Source: Gyromitra esculenta
Lineage: Eukaryota > Ascomycota > Pezizomycetes > Pezizales > Discinaceae
Length of the DNA: 64,000 nt
Direction: 5' to 3'
Assembly (NCBI GenBank): GCA_038503075.1
Contig: JBCAML010000012.1
Span: 620,001 to 684,000, forward strand
A program made the position numbers and the translations under genes. Under the pieces are notes generated by a model. That model was not told the DNA's origin, did not search any database, and was given only the letters and a program-made list of their open reading frames with translations. Shown piece by piece: positions 1 to 10,300 of this stretch; within the stretch, counting starts at the first letter, position 1; each line of letters starts with the position of its first letter.

Positions 1-996
1 GCCCTACTAATAGGAGTAGTGAGTATTAAAATCCACAATACTTGTTATATGTGAAACTGACCTGGCGATCCTGGTATTGTGCTTGAAGACACTCCTGATT
101 TTGTAGGTGTTGCAGGACCACTGTCTGGATCTGGCTTAATTATCTTCATTGGACTTGGCGAGGTATTGACTGGGCCCAATAAAACCTTGCGTTTGGACTT
201 CGGAGTTTGGAATATGGAGGCTTTGTCATCTTTGGGAACACCATCACGTGAGAAATTTATAGCGTGAGTTATCCCATATGCTATAATGTCAAATATTTAG
301 TAAATTGAGAGCTAAAAAATTGGTGTTGAGTAATTGATGTGATCTTACCTCTATCTATATCACTCTCATAAATATACCTGAAAGCTATATCCAGTACCTT
401 CCCCGAATGCAAATATTTAACCAACTTTGCGAACAATAGGACTTTGGTGTCAATCAAAAAGGTGAGAGCGCACTACAGGATTCAAATTAGCTTTGTCAAA
501 TTTGTTTTAACAGGTGGAATAATTTAAGCTATTACCAGCACATCTTCTTTAGCCTCACTATTATACTGATACATCTGACCTTGAAAGTGAGAATACGTTG
601 TATTGGGCATATCTTCAAGATCCGAGAGCATAGTGACAGTTGATGTACAGAAGGGATCATTGGAAATAAATTTGTCTGCAGGTGCGTTGTTCATAAGCTC
701 GACATTACGGATCAATGAGTACTACTTGTGTTATTAGCATAATCAAAAAGTATGAGGCATACAAAAGGATGATAGATGGTAGCCAACCTTTGGAGTGTTT
801 CCAGCGAAAAAGATAACAGTGCCATAAAATAGGTATACTCGATCAGGATAGAGAGTGTTGTCGGTGTTTTGGTAGTACTTCACAGACACCTCACGGGATG
901 CACCATCTGCATCATGATGAAGGTCTTTTCCGGATTTGAATCCACCCACACCAGAAATTGAGGAGATTCTGCCAACGAAAGAATAATAAATAGGCA
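1..996 (-). CDS. Helitron accessory protein, OB-fold-like, left-arm copy (partial)
   Basis: This is the mirror copy of the gene at 4014-5257, cut by the window start inside its last intron or exon. The first exon (996 down to about 788) is open here, whereas the right-arm copy has a 1-bp deletion near the matching site. The donor after a Lys codon, the GCTAAT branch site and the downstream exon (about 721-536) are all preserved. The first exon reads like a beta-rich OB domain (FVGRISSISGVGG, then YLFYGTVIFF), which suggests a single-stranded-DNA binding role beside the Helitron Rep-helicase. The OB call is inference from strand pattern and context. The coding pattern and exon structure are seen directly. 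Confidence 0.5.
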
Positions 997-1996
997 TGTG
1001 GAAATAATACTTACAATTGATACTGTGTGAAAAATGTTCATCCAAAAGTGTGAGTTGGTAAAGGTAAGGGTGACTGAAGTAAACCGCGAATGTTTGAAAG
1101 AAGAAGAAGAAAGCGGAGAATGAAAACCCAGGTGGGAATCATGGGGTATTTAACACGTCATGTCCAAAGCTATAACACAGGAACTAATTATAACATACAC
1201 ACCAAAAGAGAAGCAATAAGCGAAACCAAGAGAAACCAAAAATTATGCCGATTCTGTACAGATATCAAAGAAGTCTGTGCAATTGAGCTTAACAACTGCT
1301 CTAAGATCACACGTACTACATACCAAACAGGTTTAATCAAGCAGGAAATAACTTGCCACGGGCTAAAATAGGAAATTGAATGCGGAAAGGCACATGGTGA
1401 GAGTTGATAGCTCAAACTAAGAATGAGGTGAATCAGCTGATTCAGAGCAAAAAGAAAGAATAAGAAGCGATCCGGTGCAAAATGTACAATGTCCAACACT
1501 ATTCATACAACAACAAAGTTGAAGGTGACGTAAATGAAAAAGCAACACAATCTAATGTTTAGTATGATTGTGTATCCAAGCATACGAATGATATTTGTGA
1601 AGGTTTGGGGAATGACATCACGAAGGGTTAGGGTTTTTGAATGTTGTTGAGAGTGGTGAATCGAGCAATAATTAGCGTTGAAGTATTGAAGTGAGAAGAC
1701 AAAAACACTAAAATTTTATGTTAGGATTGGCTCGAAGAAAGAACATGAAGGGAAAAGGTTCAAAAGTGAATTTGAATATTTGTAAAGCAAACTATTTGGA
1801 TGATGTACTATTCACGATACCTTATAAAAGTAATTATAACAATAACATGTGTTTTGATACATATAGCGATATCATATATAAAATCTAAATATCAAGAAAA
1901 TCGATGTGCTTCCAAATCTGGCAAAAAGTGTCTAATCTGGTTTAGCGTTATATTAAACAGTAGGATCAACACACCTACTCAATTTTTTTAATGTTT
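1..1996. repeat. Left arm of a ~2-kb inverted repeat
   Basis: This arm is the reverse complement of 3014-5006. Pairs of positions add up to about 5010 along the whole length, with only scattered substitutions and 1-bp indels. It runs off the window start, so its true length is unknown. It carries a reversed copy of the Helitron accessory gene that is whole in the right arm. The inner end carries a small hairpin (AGTAGG ... CCTACT) about 15 bp from the junction with the LINE fragment. Confidence 0.93.
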
Positions 1997-3013
1997 AAAT
2001 AGTAAAGAAAAACTAGATGAAGAAACAGAAACTGCAGAAGATAACTAATCCGAGGTTCCAGTGAGTGATAGAGGGTGCCAGTTATTCCACTTAGGTGGGT
2101 AGCTGGTCATAGTGTGACGAATATAATTAACGAAAGGTTGCAATTGTATTGGGTCATTCCAGATATCTTCAACAGAGATTAGGTCAGGGATGAACTTTTC
2201 TCTGGCTTCTGCCCTAGCTGGGCAGCAAAGAGTAGCATGCTCAAGGTCTTCGTCTTCTTCTTGGCATCTAGGGCAGCGTTTGGAGAGGCCCTGGGAATGC
2301 CAGGACTGGTGGGCGGCAAGGTAGCTTTTATGGGCAAGGAATTGGTGGAGTCTCCCGCTCATGAAGCGATCCAATCTCATGAAGGTTGGGGCAATAGTGG
2401 AGAGAGGGTTGGTGTAATAGCTGGGAGGGGGCTGTGAGGTAGCCCAAAGAGTCATGCAGAGCTCTTGGACCTTTGCTAGTGTGATTGTAGGTGGTTCGGA
2501 GGAGGGTGTGAGATTGTTTTGTAGTGCGTTATTGATCATAACACACAGTTGGTCAATTGGGAGTGGTTTATTGGTTTTGGCTTTGGATGTCCATGTTTTC
2601 AAGTTCGTTGAAACACCCAGGAGGAGGTGGCGATATGATGGCATTCTGAAGGGGTCCTGAAGTGGAAAATTACTGGGGAATCTGCCTGAGATGGGGTTGT
2701 GATGTGGTGAAGCAGCCATGCTGCAAATAGCAAACTGGAGACGGTATTTGTAGCACAGTACGTTGATTGGGAGCAGTGCTGCGTTTGGGCACAAGGTGAG
2801 TGAGTTGGTTGATGTGAAGCAGTTGGTGACCCAGCGGAGTACTTTGTCCCAAAGGCGTTGGAGGAGAGTAAGGGAGGAGTTGCTGGGGGTGAAGACAGCA
2901 GAGCCATAGAGCATTGTGGGAAGAATGACGGCCTGGGCCAATCTTCTGTTGTTGTATGAGGTGAGACCTGTCCCAGCTGGGAACAGGCAGCGAAGTAGAA
3001 GAAATGTTTTGTT
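1997..3013 (-). mobile_element. LINE ORF2 3' fragment between the inverted arms
   Basis: The minus strand encodes the C-terminal third of a LINE ORF2 (ORF 2045-3019), closely matching the end of the longer ORF2 at 18951-21389. It includes the terminal zinc-knuckle-like segment (CPRCQEEDEDLEHATLCC). The fragment starts abruptly after the equivalent of the FLLLRCLFPAGTG region and stops just past the ORF2 stop. It has no poly(A) tail, reverse transcriptase core or endonuclease. It is therefore not a normal 5'-truncated insertion. It forms the 1-kb spacer of the palindrome. Confidence 0.85.
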
Positions 3014-5006
3014 AAACATTAAAAAAATTGAGTAGGTGTGTTGATCCTACTGTTTAATATAACGCTAAACCAGATTAGACACTTTTTGCCAGATTTGGAA
3101 GCACATCGATTTTCTTGATATTTAGATTTTATATATGATATCGCTATATGTATCAAAACACATGTTATTGTTATAATTACTTTTATAAGGTATCGTGAAT
3201 AGTACATCATCCAAATAGTTTGCTTTACAAATATTCAAATTCACTTTTGAACCTTTTCCCTTCATGTTCTTTCTTCGAGCCAATCCTAACATAAAATTTT
3301 AGTGTTTTTGTCTTCTCACTTCAATACTTCAACGCTAATTATTGCTCGATTCACCACTCTCAACAACATTCAAAAACCCTAACCCTTCGTGATGTCATTC
3401 CCCAAACCTTCACAAATATCATTCGTATGCTTGGATACACAATCATACTAAACATTAGATTGTGTTGCTTTTTCAGCCTACGTCACCTACAACTTTGTTG
3501 TTGTATGAATAGTGTTGGACATTGTACATTTTGCACCGGATCGCTTCTTATTCTTTCTTTTTGCTCTGAATCAGCTGATTCACCTCATTCTTAGTTTGAG
3601 CTATCAACTCTCACCATGTGCCTTTCCGCATTCAATTTCCTATTTTAGCCCGTGGCAAGTTATTTCCTGCTTGATTAAACCTGTTTGGTATGTAGTACGT
3701 GTGATCTTAGAGCAGTTGTTAAGCTCAATTGCACAGACTTCTTTGATATCTGTACAGAATCGGCATAATTTTTGGTTTCTCTTGGTTTCGCTTATTGCTT
3801 CTCTTTTGGTGTGTATGTTATAATTAGTTCCTGTGTTATAGCTTTGGACATGACGTGTTAAATACCCCATGATTCCCACCTGGGTTTTCATTCTCCGCTT
3901 TCTTCTTCTTCTTTCAAACATTCGCGGTTTACTTCAGTCACCCTTACCTTTACCAACTCACACTTTTGGATGAACATTTTTCACACAGTATCAATTGTAA
4001 GTATTATTTCCACATGCCTATTTATTATTCTTTCGTTGGCAGAATCTCCTCAATTTCTGGTGTGGGTGGATTCAAATCGGCAAAGTCCTTCATCATGATG
4101 CAGATGGTGCATCCCGTGAGGTGTCTGTGAAGTACTACCAAAACACCGACAACACTCTCTATCCTGATCGAGTATACCTATTTTATGGCACTGTTATCTT
4201 TTTCGCTGGAAACACTCTAAAGGTTGGCTACCATCTATCATCCTTTTGTATGCCTCATACTTTTTGATTATGCTAATAACACAAGTAGTACTCATTGATC
4301 CGTAATGTCGAGCTTATGAACAACGCACCTGCAGACAAATTTATTTCCAATGATCCCTTCTGTACATCAACTGTCACTATGCTCTCGGATCTTGAAGATA
4401 TGCCCAATACAACGTATTCTCACTTTCAAGGTCAGATGTACCAGTATAATAGTGAGGCTAAAGAAGATGTGCTGGTAATAGCTTAAATTATTCCACCTGT
4501 TAAAACTAATTTGACAAAGCTAATTTGAATCCTGTAGTGCGCTCTCACCTTTTTGAATGACACCAAAGTCATATTGTTCACAAAGTTGGTTAAATATTTG
4601 CATTCGGGGAAAGTACTGGATATAGCTTTCAGGTATATTTATGAGAGTGATATAGATAGAGGTAAGATCACATCAATTACTCAACACCAATTTTTTAGCT
4701 CTCAATTTACTAAATATTTGACATTATAGCATATGGGATAACTCACGCTATAAATTTCTCACGTGATGGTGTTAAAGATGACAAAGCCTCCATATTCCAA
4801 ACTCCGAAGTCCAAACGCAAGGTTTTATTGGGCCCAGTCAATACCTCGCCAAGTCCAATGAAGATAATTAAGCCAGATCCAGACAGTGGTCCTGCAACAC
4901 CTACAAAATCAGGAGTGTCTTCAAGCACAATACCAGGATCGCCAGGTCAGTGTCACATATAACAAGTATTGTGGATTTTAATACTCACTACTCCTATTAG
5001 TAGGGC
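3014..5006. repeat. Right arm of the ~2-kb inverted repeat
   Basis: Reverse complement of 1-1996. It ends inside the first bases of the last exon of the accessory gene, at the TAGGGC sequence that also begins the window. From there the sequence continues as single-copy Helitron, so this arm is the original and the left arm is the duplicate. The first ~1 kb (3014-4013) has no convincing coding region and is probably the 5' part or promoter of the Helitron. Confidence 0.93.
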
Positions 5007-5257
5007 CCATTCGAGCTAAGCTGAACTTTGGACGAGATGCTGATAGAAGCAATCTGTTCAAACGACCGGAAGCAAGAGCGAGTTGTACTCCTTTTCATAG
5101 TCCAGAGCGTTCCGATGATCACCCATTACCTATGGAAACTATTGATATGGTTGATTCTTCTTCGGACAAGGATGAATTGTCTGCTGCAGTGTCCATCCAG
5201 TCTTCAAAGTCTAAACGTGGTGGTAAAGGACAAGGGAAAGGAAAGGATAAAATGTAA
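4014..5257 (+). pseudogene. Helitron accessory protein, OB-fold-like, spliced; 1-bp frameshift in exon 1
   Basis: Reading-frame continuity gives five exons: 4014-4222, 4289-4474, 4538-4661, 4730-4945 and 5001-5257. All introns are GT-AG and 55-68 bp long, and the first has a GCTAATAAC branch site. The N-terminal part is beta-rich and OB-like. The C-terminal part is Ser/Pro/Lys-rich, with TPKSKRK-like basic runs and a Gly/Lys tail, and looks disordered and possibly nuclear. Near 4076-4080 a base present in the left-arm copy is missing, which breaks exon 1. The gene ends 109 bp before the Rep-helicase start. OB/RPA-like proteins accompany Rep-helicases in many plant and animal Helitrons. The assignment here rests on that context plus fold-like sequence, not on a confident domain match. 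Confidence 0.5.
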
Positions 5258-5365
5258 CAATAGAAGGATTGGATACTGTATCTTTTTTATATTTTTTATA
5301 TTTTCAATTTTGTCATGGTGGGATAATATGAGGGCTTTACTGATAGAGAAACTCAGTAAACCAAA

Positions 5366-8300
5366 ATGTCAATTCGCTTTCGCTCATATGTCCCTCATCG
5401 TACAACTAGCAACCAATTAGCAGGTGATATGACGAATATATCACAATCCATTGCATTGACAGCTGTACCATCCGATGATATCCTGATGGATTCTGGTGGC
5501 CTGTTTTCTACTTTTAGTTTTGTTCAACATAGTAATCAACAATCTCGCCAATACGCAGAGTCTACCAGTAATAGAAGACCTCGATTGGACAACACTAGAA
5601 AGGAATCCTCACCAAAAACCAACATCCACAGCTCCATCCAAAGCATCTTTAGCCCTGATGTACCTTTTCAACGACTTCTTTCTAGGTTTCGAACCACTTA
5701 TGACACATATTTCCCTGACTGTCCATGTTCTTTTTGTGGCATATTGATGCTTCCACGTCACGTCAACTGGATCAATAAGGATAATAACAAAATTTATCCT
5801 CTTGTAGCTCTTTTAGGCTTTTCAGTATCCGAGAGAATGAAAAGTGGATCACCACAAATTGCTGTCTGTACTCATTGCAAGACAACTCCCAGGGAACCAC
5901 CAGCTGCAGGCCCATGGCCTGACGTTCTTATCAGTTTGTCTCAACGCTCTAGGATTTTCCTAAGTCCTGTTTCTCTGCAGACAAGCTTGGGCCGCACACA
6001 AAGTCACTCTCAGACAATTAATCCTTATGCTACCTACCGCACTGTCACTGGTAAGATTTCCATCTCATGTTCCAAATACATTGAGTGCTGAAATTAGGTA
6101 GGGAAGATGTCATTATTGAAGAATGAACGTGCTGTTGCATTGTTTAGTGGCTGTATTGGTGCATTTTTGGAAAGTTCCAATAACTCGGTTGATCAAGGTC
6201 ATGATATTGAACATCTGCAACACTGCCGTGACTGGCTATTAGCAAACAATCCACTATATCACAGATATGATGTTCGTACTCACTTGCAACGTCATCCAGT
6301 TCCCACTGCTTCTATCTCATCATTAGCTCCACCAGAAGAGTCACGTCCAATGAATCGTCCAGATCTTGTCCTCCATCCCTTTGACTATACATCAGCAACA
6401 GCAAACGAAGATCATCGTGGATTCAGACTGCCTGTTGGATCAGGTCCATCTTCAAGCCCTGAACATCATCATATAGGTCTCACACGATCTGATCCTGCCT
6501 TAGAACCTCTTTTGTTTCCTGTTCTCTATCCATGGGTCAGGGTCACTGGCAGTTGGCTTCACGACAAGAAAGGATCCCTTATCACAACACTCGGTTGGTG
6601 GACACCAAGACAAAGTTAAACTCCATTGTTTCACATTATCGGGATGACCACTACTGGCCTGCATGGACTTACATGGAAATTGAAGCCTCTCGCATCTTCC
6701 AAAATAATTGCAGATTAATCAAAGGCCAAGCTCAACGATCAGCAGATCAACGATATACTGCTTCTCAACTACTCCAACCCAGTCAATATGGTTCTTGGTC
6801 CATCCTCAACGAAGAACTCACTACCACGATTCCCAAGTTTATTCGAACTGGTGGTACCAGTACTGCTGAGGCCAAGATTCGTTGTATGCTTCAAACATTT
6901 GGGGTTCCAACACTATTTGTCACAACAACCTTCTCAGAACGTTGGCCAAAGTATCAGCAAATTCTCCTTCAAACTGGCAACCATGATACCTTACCCTCCA
7001 ATCGCCCATGGGATGCTATTCAATACTACTATGAACCTTGGCACTGGATCAAAACAACCTATTTTCGTGGATCAACTGTCTCAGGGTTTGGTCAGTTGCG
7101 GGAGCTGGTGGAACGTCATGAATTTCAACTGCGTGGCGCTATTCACACTCATTCACTTCTTTGGACAGAATTTGATCAATCAGAGTTAATTGGCAAAGCC
7201 TTTATCCGTGCAGATATTCCTGATCCAGAAATGGAATCTGAGTTGTATGAGCTGGTCTTGATGCATCAAATACATCACTGCCATATCCATCTTTGTGGGC
7301 GTGATGATACAATGACAGGCCCATGCCGTAAAGGCTTTCCTGCAGAATTGTCACCAATCACGTTCCAAAAGCCAGGAGAAGTCAGATACACATACCGCAG
7401 GCTGACTGAAGCTGATCAGTATGTTGTTCCGTACTGCCCACAACTTCTTCTCCTGTGGCAGGCTCATTGCAATGTCCAGTACTGCACTTCCGGAGGTCTG
7501 GCAAAATACATTTCTAAGTATGTCACAAAAGCTGAACCAAAATCTTTGGTTGATATCAGGAGTGAGAATCATACCACATCACATCTTCTTTCCCGTAGGA
7601 TGGGTTCAATGGAGTGCATGGTTTTGTGATTGAGCTTTCCCATCTTTCAAATGTCGAGTGGCTGTTTGTATCTTCCAACCTCTATTCCTGCTGAACGAAC
7701 ATCAGTTGTCAAACCTGCTTGGCTTCTTGAACAGCAAGCTGACGATGACACACCCTACTATCCCGATGCATTAGAAAAGTATTTTGCTCGACCAGCACAT
7801 CCCATGTTTGAGAGACTTACATATTTCCACTATCATTCTTATTATAAGCTGGAACGGAGAAAAAGGAGAAGTCAAGGCAATTATTGGCCAGACAAGAATG
7901 GAAACTTTGTATATGCCCGTAAAAAGGTAAAGTTGTGTCAAAGGTTTGCTTGGATATTCGTTAACATGGAATATAGCCTGTCCTGATCCGTACTGTTCAT
8001 CGTCGCTGATGGTGATTCATTCTTTTTCGTCAAACTTCTTCAACTGAAGCCATGGAGATCTGACGAAGAGATCTTTGGTAACGGCAACTTCACTACTTAC
8101 AAAGATCACATGTTAGCTCAGTTTCCAAATCTCTATCATGATTTGATGTCAACATACCAGTCAGGAATCCATCAACATTCACTTCAGCAAGCAGATATTT
8201 ACCTGGAGCTCCTTGATACAATTGTCGATGGTCAATGCGCATCCATGAAGTCAGTAATTCAAGACCAGTTAATTATGATGCAACAATCTCCACTCCCAGT

Positions 8301-9671
8301 CCCCAACTCAATGGCAATATTTGATCTTCGTGGAGATCAATACACGGCATACTGTAACATTACTCAAGCAGTAGCTCAAGCTCGCTTAGGCAGTCCTGGA
8401 GTGAAATTGTTTATTACTGGCCCTGCAGGTACTGGCAAGTTCTATTTGCTTCGTGCCTTATAGCAATGGTTTTCAAGTCAGCGTATGGAGTTCCTGTTAC
8501 TTGCACCTACTGGAATAGCTGCCAACAACATAAATGGTCAAATGATTCACTGTGCCCTTCACATTGGTGGTCATGGAGATGGTGGTGGACTGAAATCGAA
8601 CATCTTTCAGTCAACGGAAAAGCTTCACCAACTCAAAAAAGTCAGGGTTCTGATTATTGACGAGATATCCATGGTTAACTCTGACCTATTTGAATTCATA
8701 TCCTCTCTCTTTGCTCGCCTTCACAACAATATCAAGCCTTTTGGTAACCTCCATGTATTGTGTTTGGGCGATTTGTTGCAATTGCCTCCTGTCACCGGAA
8801 AGAAGATTTTCTTTTCACCAATATGGAGGCTTTTCAGTCCAATATTTCTGCGGGAATCAATGCGTCAACGTGAGGATCCTGCCTTTTTTAACCTATTAAA
8901 CGACCTGCGCTTTGGCAACATCAGTCCTGCCAGCAGTGAAATAATTCAACAAAAAGTTCAAGCCTTTCACGCCCCTGCAAAAACCTACCTAACAACTTAT
9001 TTGGTCTCTTTTCGCCAAACAGCCAACAAAATCAACAATCTTCTTCTTGATACCCTACCTGACACTATGAGACATGTCTTCCATGCAATTGATCGAGAGG
9101 AAGGACAACTTCTATCAAAGGAATCACATGAACGTACCTTCAAAAAAGGTACCAACTATCCTGTGGAGGTTGTCTGTGTACTTGGAGCAAAAGTAATGTT
9201 TTTAAATAACACATTACTCTCTGTTGGAGTATCCAATGGGACCTGTGGGGTGATTGTTGCCATTCGAGAAGAAAGACTACCGACTGTAGCATTCCCTACT
9301 ATTGAGGGTATACGGGTAAGATGAAAATATGCATTGTTTAGTAAACAGTCAGTAACTAACATGCAATGTAGATGGTGGAAATACAACTTGATACAGTCCA
9401 CTTTCGCAGTTATGGAATCCTATATTCCAGGACTCAGTTGCCAATTCAAAATGCTTTCACACTCACGATCCACAAAACACAAGGGCTCTCCTTGAACAAT
9501 ATTAGCGTTGCATTAGATCAAACCCTTTTTAGTGCTGGTCAGGCGTATACTGCATTAAGTAGGGCCAAACGCTGGGAAGATGTCAGTATCTCCTGTTTTG
9601 ATCCATTAGCAGTAAAATTTGACATTGAGGCTGTGAAAGAATATGAGAGATTGGCGGTGTTGGTATCATAA
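5366..9671 (+). pseudogene. Helitron Rep-Pif1 helicase, inactivated
   Basis: This encoded the rolling-circle replicase of the Helitron. Domains in order: a Cys-containing N-terminal region (5640-6050, CSFCGILML); the HUH-type Rep nuclease with its HxH motif (RGAIHTHSLLW, about 7132-7164) and the tyrosine motif (KYISKYVTK, about 7504-7530); then an SF1 Pif1-family helicase with Walker A (about 8419-8442), Walker B (LIIDEISMV), and motifs V/VI after the last intron (HKTQGLSL, YTALSRAKRW). Introns are supported at 6051-6101, about 7927-7976 and 9316-9371. Damage: a frameshift near 6532, TGA at 7627-7629, a frameshift near 8000, and TAG at 8461-8463. Walker A reads GTGKF where Ser/Thr is required after Lys. 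Confidence 0.9.
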
Positions 9672-10300
9672 GTCATAGTAGTGTGTTCAGTGCTGGTGCC
9701 AATTGTCATGAATATTTGATGTCGAAAAAATTAAGAGATCAAGAAGTGGAAAGTAGATGGTTATGCTGTAGCTAATTAGTGGTAACGAGGAAAATAAGGT
9801 CAGGAGAGTTTAATAAACTAAGGGGTGATTAGTCTCAAGAGAATGGTAAATTGTTCCGGGACTGTTAAAATGATTGTGGTGGTAACAAGGTAACAGTCTC
9901 AAAGAAAGTAGAAGGACAGTATTTGGTAACGAGGAAGTAAATAGTGGTAGCCAGGATGCTGCATGTGGCAGTTGAAAAATTTGTAGTAAAGTAAAACCAT
10001 GCAGATAATGCTGTTTGATGTTGTTGCTAAAACATTGGTAACAGTAATCGTAATTATATTAGTAGTAGTAGTTGGAGATATAGAACACTAGCATAAAAGA
10101 TATTCATTTTCTTGATCGTTAGTAGAGTAAACCTGTTCGAACAGCATCTAAATATAGAGGGTTAGTACTTACTGCCTAGTGCCATGCAATATAACACACA
10201 AATGACCTGTTAACATTCCATACCATAAAGACACTCAACTTGTAAATCACACATGAATACAAAGAAATCCACTAATTATTACATCTTGGCTTTTCCTGCC
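9672..10300. other. Spacer after the Helitron helicase, no gene seen
   Basis: A/T-rich sequence with several loose copies of a GGTAACGAGG / GGTAACAAGG motif between 9780 and 9960. I looked here for a Helitron 3' hairpin and CTRR terminus and did not find a convincing one. No supported ORF. Confidence 0.5.

Larger units (their letters stand above)
3014..9671 (+). mobile_element. Helitron rolling-circle transposon (decayed; ends approximate)
   Basis: The body holds two plus-strand genes: an OB-like accessory gene (4014-5257) and a Rep-Pif1 helicase gene (5366-9671). That content defines a Helitron. I could not identify a 5' TC end or a 3' hairpin plus CTRR end, so both limits are the edges of recognisable content. 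The 3' end may lie in 9672-10300 or farther. The dioxygenase gene at 10301-11929 could lie inside the element as cargo or be independent. Frameshifts, stops and a damaged Walker A motif mean this copy is not autonomous. Confidence 0.8.

Noticed and set aside
9672..10300. Helitron 3' terminus (hairpin plus CTRR)
   Set aside because: CTAA/CTAG strings occur, but none is preceded by a convincing GC-rich hairpin.
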